A stretch of 64,000 nucleotides of DNA from Chitinophaga niabensis. GTDB lineage: Bacteria; Bacteroidota; Bacteroidia; Chitinophagales; Chitinophagaceae. Position 1 is the first letter of the stretch, and each line of letters opens with the position of its first letter. The notes beneath the pieces were generated by a model. The model saw only the letters and a program-made list of their open reading frames with translations, had not been told where the DNA came from and made no database searches. The position numbers and the translations under genes are program-made. The stretch is from positions 62,001 through 126,000 of the forward strand of contig JAFIGY010000002.1 in assembly GCA_017849435.1 (NCBI GenBank), given 5' to 3'. Positions 50,109-58,384 of this stretch are shown here, piece after piece.

Positions 50109-52628
50109 CTATTGCCGGATTATCAATACCACAGGGAGTTTCAGCGTTTTCACGGACCCTTCTGGCCGGAATATTTGTATAAAAATAACATATATGCCCG
50201 GTGATGAGGGTTCCCTCGTGTCTGAAAGTCCGTCCCAGTATATATTCCCCTTGTTCCCAAGCAGCAGATTCCGTGCCAGTTGACGGACCGGGCGCCCTTG
50301 TGCATCGTACACCGTGATCCGGGCGATATGCCCGGGGTCGGGGAGGTTCCAGAAAATGTAGACACGGTCGGATTGGCCGTCGTTATCCGGACTGAACACT
50401 TCGGGTTCAACGGAGAACGCCGCTTTCTCCGGCGCATCCGGCTGTTGCTGCGAGTTAACGTAGCCCGGTGTGGCATAACCGGCGGTAGAGGCGGCGGAAT
50501 GCCAGGAAGCAGGCTGTTGCGAAGGCAGGTCAGGATGCAGTTTTTCGAGGGAAATACCTTTGGTGGAACGGAGGATGCCGGAGTGCCAGGACTTTTTATA
50601 AGACACTTCATCAAGAATGCGGCCATCTGCTTTTAAAAGGATGATCGTTCCCTCGCTCTCCGGCAGGGTCGGTAATGTGCGGATCGTTTCCAGGTTGCCC
50701 TTACAGGCATATTGCCGGCAGAGTGCCGGTACATCCTGCGTAAAAGCCAGATATGCACCGGGGAGCAGCAACCAGGGCCCCTTCACCAAGGGCACCATTT
50801 GTTTCAACTGGTTGTTGACGTCCCGGGACGCGAAGTACAATGTGTTCAGATCGATCGTTTTGCGGCTGCGGTTGAATATCTCCACAAAATCCTCTGCGCC
50901 GGCAGGCGGATCGAAAAGCACTTCATGGATGATAACATCCATGGTATCCGCTACTTCCGGTAACCCGAATAATACCGGTTCCGGTTGATTTATCGGGCGA
51001 CCGGCACAATCTGTTATATCCCGTGTTTGCAGACCATATATCTTTCCCCTTTCCAGCGGCTGTTCCAGCTTTAAGGAAACGGTATGGAACAAGGGCGGAT
51101 GTGCCGTTACATGATGTATCCCCTCTGTGATGTAATGCGATGGCATTGCAGCGGCCCCACTGTCCAGCGTTCCGGAGAAATGCAATTGCAACAGCGTGCT
51201 GTCCGTAACGGATATGCGGATCATGGAAGGCAGCAGAGGTTCGCTGATACCTCCTTTCAGTGAGTTATGCCTGCCGGGAGTTCCACCTGTGGCGGCTTCC
51301 GAGGGTTTCCAGTTCTCTTTGCCTGTGCAAGGCCAATGCGTATCTGCCATTTCAAGGCTCCAGCCCCCTTCCCCTTTGACGCTGCCTGCATACCAGGCTC
51401 TCTCGTACGAAACAGCATGAATAGTGCGGCCCTGCGGATCATGGAGGGATAATAATTTCCCTTCTTTCGTTAAAGTGAGGAAGGCGGAGGTGTTGAGCGA
51501 TGGCTGGTACAGGGATTGCGCTTTCTTCGCGCATATCACTACTACACTGTCCGGCTGCAGGCGATAATCCGGTAATATTATTTCTTTGCTGGTATCGCGC
51601 AACGTCCAGCCGGCGAGGTTAATGGCGAAAGGGCAAACATTCCTCAATTCAACGAACTCATGTTCCAGCAATCCTCTGCCCGTGGAAGGGTTGGCGAGTA
51701 TTTCATGGATCAGTACTTCATGGGGTGCGGGAGTATGATAAAGCACGATCCCCTCATCCCTCAACATCCTGTTTCCCCATACGTCACTGATACCGGAAAC
51801 CGTGATGCGGACTGCCATGCCATCGGGGAAAGGTGAGTCAAAGAAAAGCCGGACCTGGTCTTTCGCCCACATCACTTTCTGCGGCTGCCCGTATCCTTCC
51901 GCCCAATACCGCTCCGGCTCTGCGGCACTGCTTTCCACCGGTTCGGAAAAACGGATTAGCACTTCGCGGGGGCTTACCGCTTCCATTTGCAATATGCGCG
52001 GGGGAATGGTGTCTTCTTCCAGCGGTTTTACGATAATGTCATCAAAGTAATGGCGGTTGAAGAAGCCGGAAGTGGATTGGCGGATGAGGAGACCAAAACA
52101 GCGGCCTGACATATACGTGGTATCCTTGGTGATCCCTTCCTGCACCCCGTCCGTGAACAACCGCCATTCCCCGCCCGTGGTGCGGGTTACACGAATGCGC
52201 AACGGCTTGTCCGACACACCGTCCCGCCCGTCTATCAGCTTCACCGGTGCGGCGCCCGGTGGTTTCCTGTACAGGCTTACTTCGTGCGTGGTATTCCCGA
52301 TCCGCACAAAGTACCCGGAGAGCTGCGGCGCTAAAAGATGGCAGGTATCCGCCAGGAGATATACGTCTGCATAATTCTGGGAAGAGGTGGTAAAGTCAAG
52401 ATGTACAAAAAAGGTCCATTCCGCCCCGGTTGCCAATGTAGAAGGTCTCGAAAGATAGAACAGGCTGTTGGGTTGCGCATACCTGCTGCGCAGCATGCCC
52501 TGGTATACCTGGAAAGCGGTGTCCATTCCCTGCCAGGAGATATCGCCGTCATCAAAGTTTTCGGAAAATTGTGCCGATGCAGCAACCGGCAGCATCGCCA
52601 GTAACAGGCCACAAACAATGGGTCGCAT
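50109..52628 (-). CDS. Large secreted lamin-tail-domain protein
   Basis: An 839-residue exported protein with signal peptide MRPIVCGLLLAMLPVAASAQ. Order of regions: a concanavalin/jellyroll-like part (about 20-210), an Ig-like SbsA domain (DTIPPRILQMEAVSPREVLI), a lamin tail domain (about 300-440, HEVLIHEILANPSTGRGLLE), a second Ig-like part, another lamin tail (about 560-700, DVIIHEVLFDPPAGAEDFVE), and a FlgD-like Ig end (EVFSPDNDGQSDRVYI, ARITVYDAQGRPVRQLAR). No classical type IX C-terminal signal is clear, though the end resembles CHU_C/FlgD modules. Surface or extracellular role likely, ligand unknown. Confidence 0.8.
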   Translation of the reverse strand: MRPIVCGLLLAMLPVAASAQFSENFDDGDISWQGMDTAFQVYQGMLRSRYAQPNSLFYLSRPSTLATGAEWTFFVHLDFTTSSQNYADVYLLADTCHLLAPQLSGYFVRIGNTTHEVSLYRKPPGAAPVKLIDGRDGVSDKPLRIRVTRTTGGEWRLFTDGVQEGITKDTTYMSGRCFGLLIRQSTSGFFNRHYFDDIIVKPLEEDTIPPRILQMEAVSPREVLIRFSEPVESSAAEPERYWAEGYGQPQKVMWAKDQVRLFFDSPFPDGMAVRITVSGISDVWGNRMLRDEGIVLYHTPAPHEVLIHEILANPSTGRGLLEHEFVELRNVCPFAINLAGWTLRDTSKEIILPDYRLQPDSVVVICAKKAQSLYQPSLNTSAFLTLTKEGKLLSLHDPQGRTIHAVSYERAWYAGSVKGEGGWSLEMADTHWPCTGKENWKPSEAATGGTPGRHNSLKGGISEPLLPSMIRISVTDSTLLQLHFSGTLDSGAAAMPSHYITEGIHHVTAHPPLFHTVSLKLEQPLERGKIYGLQTRDITDCAGRPINQPEPVLFGLPEVADTMDVIIHEVLFDPPAGAEDFVEIFNRSRKTIDLNTLYFASRDVNNQLKQMVPLVKGPWLLLPGAYLAFTQDVPALCRQYACKGNLETIRTLPTLPESEGTIILLKADGRILDEVSYKKSWHSGILRSTKGISLEKLHPDLPSQQPASWHSAASTAGYATPGYVNSQQQPDAPEKAAFSVEPEVFSPDNDGQSDRVYIFWNLPDPGHIARITVYDAQGRPVRQLARNLLLGNKGNIYWDGLSDTREPSSPGIYVIFIQIFRPEGSVKTLKLPVVLIIRQ

Positions 52629-52669
52629 GATATAAGAATTTAATGAGTTAACAATCTCATCGAATATAT

Positions 52670-52677
52670 TAATTTTG
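52670..52677 (+). promoter_or_regulatory. -7 box TAATTTTG of asd
   Basis: Exact TAnnTTTG match 25 bp before the asd ATG. Confidence 0.55.
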
Positions 52678-52702
52678 TGTTTCTTAAAAAAACAAAAAAC
52701 TG

Positions 52703-53695
52703 ATGAAAGTAGCCGTAGTAGGAGCGACCGGACTGGTAGGCTCTAAAATGTTGCAAGTACTGGCGGAAAGGAATTTCCCTGTAACAGAACTCATCCCAGT
52801 AGCTTCCGAGAAGTCTGTAGGGAAGGAAGTGATGTTCAAGGGCAAGCCGTACAAGGTGGTAACTGCAGATACGGCTATTTCCATGAAACCGAACGTAGCT
52901 ATTTTTTCCGCAGGCGGCAGCACTTCCCTCGAATGGGCGCCGAAGTTTGCGGCAGCGGGTATTACAGTGATCGACAATTCCTCTGCCTGGCGCATGGATC
53001 CCACCAAGAAGCTGGTGGTACCCGAAGTGAATGCCGATGTGCTCACGCCGGAAGATAAGATCATCGCCAACCCGAACTGTTCCACCATCCAGATGGTCCT
53101 GGTACTGGACCCGCTGCATAAAAAGTATGGTATTCAGCGTGTAGTGGTTTCCACTTATCAATCCGTGACCGGCACCGGCGTAAAGGCGGTAAACCAGCTC
53201 ATGGACGAGCGGAAGGGAGTGGAGGGCGAGAAAGCCTATGCGCATCAGATAGATCTGAACGTGATCCCGCAGATCGATGTGTTCCTTGAAAACGGTTACA
53301 CGAAGGAAGAGATGAAGATGGTAAAGGAAACAGTGAAGATCATGGGCGATGAGCGGGTGAAGGTCACCGCCACTACCGTACGTATTCCTGTTATCGGCGG
53401 GCACAGCGAAAGCGTAAATATTGCCTTTGAAAAAGATTTCGACCTGGATGAGGTACGGAAGATATTAAGTGCTACCCCGGGTGTGGTAGTGGTGGACGAT
53501 CCTTCCAAAGCATTGTATCCCATGCCGAAAGATGCGCACGATAAAGACGAAGTTTTTGTAGGCCGCATCAGAAGGGATGAAACACAGGCGAATACGCTGA
53601 ACCTCTGGATAGTGGCGGACAACCTGAGAAAAGGCGCCGCTACCAACGCCGTACAGATCGCGGAATATCTCGGCAAAAAGAACTGGCTGCAGTAA
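52703..53695 (+). CDS. asd: Aspartate-semialdehyde dehydrogenase
   Basis: A 330-residue NADPH-dependent enzyme that makes aspartate semialdehyde from aspartyl phosphate for lysine, threonine, methionine and diaminopimelate synthesis. GATGLVGSKML (7-17) binds NADP; C126 in ANPNCSTIQ is the nucleophile; H234 in IGGHSESVN is the acid/base. Transcribed alone between its own promoter and terminator. Confidence 0.96.
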   Translation: MKVAVVGATGLVGSKMLQVLAERNFPVTELIPVASEKSVGKEVMFKGKPYKVVTADTAISMKPNVAIFSAGGSTSLEWAPKFAAAGITVIDNSSAWRMDPTKKLVVPEVNADVLTPEDKIIANPNCSTIQMVLVLDPLHKKYGIQRVVVSTYQSVTGTGVKAVNQLMDERKGVEGEKAYAHQIDLNVIPQIDVFLENGYTKEEMKMVKETVKIMGDERVKVTATTVRIPVIGGHSESVNIAFEKDFDLDEVRKILSATPGVVVVDDPSKALYPMPKDAHDKDEVFVGRIRRDETQANTLNLWIVADNLRKGAATNAVQIAEYLGKKNWLQ

Positions 53696-53736
53696 TGCTG
53701 CATGCAGGTTGAAATACTTCATAAAAATTTATTACA

Positions 53737-53778
53737 GGGATGACGAATGTTATAACATTTATCATCCCTTTTTCTTTT
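53737..53778 (+). terminator. Intrinsic terminator after asd
   Basis: Outer stem GGGATGA / TCATCCC with an inner palindrome AATGTTATAACATT, followed by TTTTTCTTTTTT. Begins 41 bp after the stop codon. Confidence 0.85.
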
Positions 53779-54176
53779 TTAAATATCAAGCTGTACTTCA
53801 ATCACTTATCCCTGCTGGATTTAAGCCGATTATGATATAACCTCAGGCAGATCGGCTTGCCTGTTATTTATTCTCAACGATTTATACGTTTCTCTATTTG
53901 GAATTTGTAAAATTTAAATGTAAATTCACTTCCCCATCAATTTTACGATGGCGGATATACGAAAAATCTGTATTGAGAGGCCACTACGAAAGTGCCTACG
54001 GGCAAGCGTTTTATCAGAATATACAAAACTGTAAAATCATCCAACTAAAAACTACACAGAAGTAGTATGGATATATGAAGGATATGCGTCAACTTTGATA
54101 ATACAATCCTATGCAATTAAATTCTTTATCTGTTTTTTCGATGACAACTAAACAATCAAACTAAACACCCTTTCCT
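53779..54176. other. Intergenic region asd / small ORF (398 bp)
   Basis: AT-rich, no gene recognised. It contains one 8-bp inverted repeat AAGCCGAT / ATCGGCTT (53823-53858) with a 20-base loop and no U tract. No exact TAnnTTTG box is seen near the following ORF. It could hold an RNA element or a long 5' leader, but I cannot support one. Confidence 0.4.
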
Positions 54177-54428
54177 ATGAAAACCAACACGAACCGTGAA
54201 CTTTTGTTAATGCATAAGTTTACCGAAGAGTGGAGTACTAATTTTTCCTCACAGGTCTCCCGGATCATGAACATCGTTGATCAGAAAGATACCCTTGATG
54301 GAATTATGCCTATCATTGAAGTTGCGAACGTTTATAACCAGCGTTTTGCGCAAACCAGACTCGACAAAGAAAATCTTTTGAAAAACCGTAAATCACGCCC
54401 CTTTGAGTTTTTGATACACAAGAACTGA
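54177..54428 (+). CDS. Small hypothetical protein (83 aa)
   Basis: The frame encodes MKTNTNRELLLMHKFTEEWS and then an amphipathic helical protein ending SRPFEFLIHKN. No signal peptide, membrane helix or known motif. Charge is balanced and hydrophobics are spaced as in a small helical bundle, so it may be real. It is preceded by TTTCCTATGAAAA, a start context resembling the conserved TCCTATGAAAAA block in the hairpin repeats. I do not recognise a family. Confidence 0.5.
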   Translation: MKTNTNRELLLMHKFTEEWSTNFSSQVSRIMNIVDQKDTLDGIMPIIEVANVYNQRFAQTRLDKENLLKNRKSRPFEFLIHKN

Positions 54429-54508
54429 TTTACTGTTAACATCTTCTGCACCATACACCTGTCCCGCACCGGGAAAGAGATATTGTGCGCCGGTGAGCGC
54501 CCCGCCCT

Positions 54509-54533
54509 GGTTGCCGGAGCGTATCCGGTAACC
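54509..54533. terminator. Hairpin between convergent genes
   Basis: GGTTGCCGGA / TCCGGTAACC, 10 bp with one G-T wobble and a GCGTA loop. No U tract on either strand, so it is only a weak terminator candidate. Confidence 0.3.
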
Positions 54534-54547
54534 GGCAGAGCCGCCTG

Positions 54548-55210
54548 TTATTCATCCAGTGCGCTGTTCAGGAATTGCACGAACGGTTGCATTGCAGCGA
54601 ATTGACGCAATATTTCCCGTGCGAGCGTGGGTTGTGTGGCTGCTTCATCTGTAATGCCTGCGCTTACGATCAGGCTTTTCAGTTTGATATAGGCAATAGC
54701 CGGATTATCTTCATGATAACCCTGCGGGGCTGTTTTGAGGGATTCGCCATTCACTTTGCCAAACACCCGGATGAATTCCTTCTTCCCTACAATGCGCTGG
54801 AATTCGGCAAAGTTATAGTCGACCTCCTGCCTTACTTTTTTTAGCACAGGCGCTTCCGGCTGCCAGAGCCCTCCGGCAGTGAAGCTGTTGCCGCCCGGCT
54901 CCAGCTGGAAATAATAGCCGGCACGGGGACTCTTCTTTCCTCCTTTTGAAAAATAAGCGCCCATATTCGTCTTATACGGCGTTTTGTCTTTGGAGAATCT
55001 AACGTCTTTGTATATACGAAATACACAATCTTTCACACTCAGCTCCCCAAAAGCAGGGTCCATTTTAGCAAGGCCGTCAATAAGCTGCTGCACCAGGCTT
55101 TCAAAATCTTCTTTGGCCTGCTGATAATGCGCCTTGTTATCATCAAACCAGATCTTGTTATTGTTCTGCCTGAGATCTTTCAGGAATTTCAATGTGGAAC
55201 GTTGTAGCAT
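54548..55210 (-). CDS. DUF2461 domain-containing protein
   Basis: A 220-residue cytosolic protein. FLKDLRQNNNKIWFDDNKAH, FRIYKDVRFSKDKTPYKTNM, and GYYFQLEPGGNSFTAGGLW followed by PEAPVLKKVRQEVDY are the conserved DUF2461 (TIGR02453) segments. Function unknown across bacteria and fungi. Confidence 0.9.
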   Translation of the reverse strand: MLQRSTLKFLKDLRQNNNKIWFDDNKAHYQQAKEDFESLVQQLIDGLAKMDPAFGELSVKDCVFRIYKDVRFSKDKTPYKTNMGAYFSKGGKKSPRAGYYFQLEPGGNSFTAGGLWQPEAPVLKKVRQEVDYNFAEFQRIVGKKEFIRVFGKVNGESLKTAPQGYHEDNPAIAYIKLKSLIVSAGITDEAATQPTLAREILRQFAAMQPFVQFLNSALDE

Positions 55211-55333
55211 ATACAGATTTGTATCATTTTTTCCGATGGATAAGATACGAAAACTCCTGTTTGCCCGGACTGAATTTTTTCGGGAAAGCAGGAGTCTCGC
55301 AAGATGGTGGCCGGCAAGAACCGGAAGTGAGGA

Positions 55334-56392
55334 TCAGAATTTGTAAACAGCCGCGAGCAGCACATTGGCTGTTGATCTCTTAGGTGTTTCCGCTTTTTTC
55401 ATGAAGAGGTCCCTGGACCCCTGGTCCATCCGTACCTCCGGGATCAGCGTAAGTCCCCCTACCTTGTAATTCCCGCTCAGCGTGAGTGCGAACACGGAAC
55501 CGCCGTTCGGGAATTCGCCGGCATTGGTATATACCTTCAGTTTGTCTTTATCATTGAAATACTCTCCGCGCAAAGTAAGGCCGAAGCTTTCCGCAGGATC
55601 ATAGTTCAGATAAAGTGCGGAACCGTACCAGCTGGTTTTCGTACTCCCGTTCTTGTACATGCTGTAGGTACCGTTGTAACCCAGCCCGAATTTGGGGCTT
55701 ACCTGGTAAGTGATCACGGCATCGAGCTGATCATTGCGGGTCTTAAGCGTGTCTCTGCCGCCGATGTAGTTCAGGTAGAACTTGAAAGGCACGCTGGTGG
55801 GCGCAAAGCCATATTGCGCGCCGATGTACTTGATCCCACCCCAGCCCGCGGCGGATTTAAGATCCGTTGGATTAAACACACCCACCATGAAGTTGTGTGA
55901 CCCGAAAGTGAGGTCCGCCTTAACGCCGGTGTGGAAGAAGGGTCCGTAGGAAAACATGTAAGACATGCTGTAATTTCTGTTGGCCCAGGCATCTACTAGT
56001 TCGTACCCTACGTGCGTGGCAAAGCTGCCCATGGTGAACTTGAGGAAAGACGTTGGTGCATAGGAGATATACAGCTGTTTGATGGCCAGGCGGGTCTTGT
56101 CGTCATTATAAGAAAAATCTTCCGCCCGTTTCCCGAAGCCGACATCCGCTACGAGCCCTACATTCTTGAAAGTGCTCTCCAGTTTGAGAGAAATCATGCC
56201 CAGTTCAAAAGAGTTGTGGGAATTGGTAAAGCTGGTCTTGTTATCCGTATTGTTCTCGTTGAAGTTGTACTTGTAATACACATCTGCGGATCCGGATAGT
56301 TTAAAACCGACAGGCAGGAGGCGCAGGGAATCCTGGGCGCGGGTAGACATTGCAAAACAGACAGCCAGAAGCGCGAATAAACTTTTTCTCAT
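55334..56392 (-). CDS. Outer-membrane porin, BBP2/OmpL-like
   Basis: A 352-residue barrel protein with signal peptide (1-19, MRKSLFALLAVCFAMSTRA). LSGSADVYYKYNFNENNTDN, KQLYISYAPTSFLKFTMGSF, and GYELVDAWANRNYSMSYMFS are the pattern of the BBP2 (OmpL-like) porin family, and the final F (LLAAVYKF) is a standard barrel-assembly signal. It follows amt by 194 bp on the same strand. Such pairs are common in Bacteroidota, suggesting it admits ammonium or related small solutes. Confidence 0.83.
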   Translation of the reverse strand: MRKSLFALLAVCFAMSTRAQDSLRLLPVGFKLSGSADVYYKYNFNENNTDNKTSFTNSHNSFELGMISLKLESTFKNVGLVADVGFGKRAEDFSYNDDKTRLAIKQLYISYAPTSFLKFTMGSFATHVGYELVDAWANRNYSMSYMFSYGPFFHTGVKADLTFGSHNFMVGVFNPTDLKSAAGWGGIKYIGAQYGFAPTSVPFKFYLNYIGGRDTLKTRNDQLDAVITYQVSPKFGLGYNGTYSMYKNGSTKTSWYGSALYLNYDPAESFGLTLRGEYFNDKDKLKVYTNAGEFPNGGSVFALTLSGNYKVGGLTLIPEVRMDQGSRDLFMKKAETPKRSTANVLLAAVYKF

Positions 56393-56586
56393 TGTGTGAG
56401 CTTATTTTTTTGGTTAATAAAATGATAAGAGCCGCTGCTTGCTGAGGTGTTGAATAAATAATGATCTTCAATAGGGACATAGCACACCCGGATCGCTCAT
56501 CACCACGGCTCGCGCCATGGTGATAAACAATGATATCCGGTTAAACAAAAAAACGAACTATACTTGCGATGAAAAATGATGGATGA

Positions 56587-57972
56587 TCAGCTGTGTTGAA
56601 TACCGGTTTCTTCTTCCGCCAGTTTGCCCTGCCCGTCGATACTCATATTGTTGGGATGATACACTTCGTTGTGCTGGGACAGGTCCAGCCCCAGCTCTTC
56701 TTCTTCCTGCGTTACACGCAACGGGTGGATGAGGTTGATCAGTTTGAAGATACCGTAAGATACGGTGAAGCTGTAGGCCACAACCAGCAACAGTCCCAAT
56801 ACCTGTTTGTAGAACAGGTCGAAGTTACCATAGGCCCAGCCATCATTCCCCGCGGCGTTGATCGCTTTTGTAGCGAACACACCGGTAAGCAGCATCCCTA
56901 CCATGCCGCCTACACCGTGACAGGGGAATACATCCAGCGTATCATCAACAGAGGATTTATTCTTGAAGTGTACGACCAGGTTTGAAACGATCGCTGCAAA
57001 GAAGCCGATGAACATGCTCTGCGGGATGGCCACATACCCTGCTGCCGGCGTAATAGCTACCAGGCCAACAACGGCGCCGATACAGAAGCCGAGCACGGAG
57101 GGTTTCCTGCCGCGGATCACATCAAAAAATATCCAGGAAAGACCGGCAGCAGCGGCAGCAGTATTCGTTGCAGCAAAAGCAGAAACCGCCAGCGGGTTTG
57201 CCGCAAGGGAGGAACCTGCATTGAAGCCGAACCAGCCGAACCAGAGCAGACCGGTACCGATCAACACGAACGGGATATTGGCAGGTTGCAGCTCCTGTTT
57301 TGCGATATGCGCTTTACGGCGTTTAAGCACCAGTGCGCCGGCAAGTGCCGCACATCCGGCAGAGATATGCACTACCGTACCACCGGCAAAGTCCAGTACC
57401 CCCAGTTTAAAAAGGATGCCGTCGGAATGCCAGGTCCAGTGCGCGATGGGTGCGTATACCAGCAGGCTGAACAACACCATGAACAATACATAAGAAGTAA
57501 AACGGATACGCTCCGCTACCGCTCCCACCACCAGCGCAGGCGTGATCACCGCGAACTTGAGCTGGAACAATGCGAACAACAGCAGAGGGATGGTACCCCA
57601 GGCAGGACCGGACCCGACATGATTAAAAAAGAAGTAAGTGGCGGGATTGCCGATCAAACCACCCTGTGATTCACCGAAGGCAAGACTGAAACCTACCACT
57701 ACCCAGATCACACTGATCAGGCCTGCAGCGATGAAGCTCTGCATCATGGTGGAAATCACATTCTTTTTATTTACCATACCACCGTAAAAGAAAGACAAAC
57801 CGGGTGTCATCAGGAACACCAAAGTGGTGGCCACCAGGATCCAGGCAACATCTCCGACATTATACTTGCTCGTATCCGCAAATGTGGGGACCGTAGGTAT
57901 AAAAATGCCAATTACTGCAAGAGCAGTTAAAAAAAGGAAAGGGAGATAATCCTGAAATGAAGTTTTCTTCAT
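56587..57972 (-). CDS. amt: Ammonium transporter
   Basis: A 461-residue inner-membrane protein with an N-terminal signal-like helix and eleven further helices. MTPGLSFFYGGMVNKKNVIS is the Amt signature start, the pore histidines are H202 (DFAGGTVVHISAG) and the one in DVFPCHGVGGMVG. Conducts NH3/NH4+. No P-II (GlnK) gene adjoins it, which is unusual among bacterial amt genes but common in this phylum. Confidence 0.95.
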   Translation of the reverse strand: MKKTSFQDYLPFLFLTALAVIGIFIPTVPTFADTSKYNVGDVAWILVATTLVFLMTPGLSFFYGGMVNKKNVISTMMQSFIAAGLISVIWVVVGFSLAFGESQGGLIGNPATYFFFNHVGSGPAWGTIPLLLFALFQLKFAVITPALVVGAVAERIRFTSYVLFMVLFSLLVYAPIAHWTWHSDGILFKLGVLDFAGGTVVHISAGCAALAGALVLKRRKAHIAKQELQPANIPFVLIGTGLLWFGWFGFNAGSSLAANPLAVSAFAATNTAAAAAGLSWIFFDVIRGRKPSVLGFCIGAVVGLVAITPAAGYVAIPQSMFIGFFAAIVSNLVVHFKNKSSVDDTLDVFPCHGVGGMVGMLLTGVFATKAINAAGNDGWAYGNFDLFYKQVLGLLLVVAYSFTVSYGIFKLINLIHPLRVTQEEEELGLDLSQHNEVYHPNNMSIDGQGKLAEEETGIQHS

Positions 57973-57996
57973 AGCGTTTCGTTTTAAAATTCGAAA

Positions 57997-58027
57997 TAAA
58001 AGTAGGAATGGCGTTTAAAACGTCAAA
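57997..58027 (-). promoter_or_regulatory. Promoter of amt (-33 TTTG, 19 bp, -7 TACTTTTA)
   Basis: On the minus strand TTTG (58024-58027), a 19-bp spacer and TACTTTTA (57997-58004; last base differs from TAnnTTTG). The spacer contains CGTTTAAAACG, a perfect 11-bp palindrome placed where a repressor could bind. Confidence 0.5.
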
Positions 58028-58384
58028 TAGAAGGGCTTAAAATTGGAAAAATTTGAAAAAAGAGGGAAATATAGATGGGTTATGACAAATAAATAATAAT
58101 TATTTATAATATAAATATTACTTTCACGAATTCCTAAGGTTAGAATAGGTTAACTTTATCAACATAATTAATTGATTATTATATTTTTAAGAAAATTTAG
58201 CGGAGAATTGGAAAAATCTAATTGCAGTTGGAAGAAGTTGTACTGTAAAAACGCTATAATCGTTTTAAATATTTGATTAATAATTAAATAAATATAAAAA
58301 AGAATAATGCTGTTTTTATTGAAACCACATCATCCTTTCATTTATATTATAAATAATTCTATATAATGTTTATTGTTTTAGCAA
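58028..58384. other. AT-rich gap between amt promoter and uvrB stop (357 bp)
   Basis: Very AT-rich with long runs of A, T and TTATAATATAAAT-like sequence, no ORF, hairpin terminator or RNA I can support. Base composition is clearly lower in GC than the flanking genes. Confidence 0.55.

Noticed and set aside
58028-58384. Replication origin in the AT-rich gap by uvrB
   Set aside because: No repeated DnaA-box (TTATCCACA-like) sequences and no dnaA or gid neighbours.
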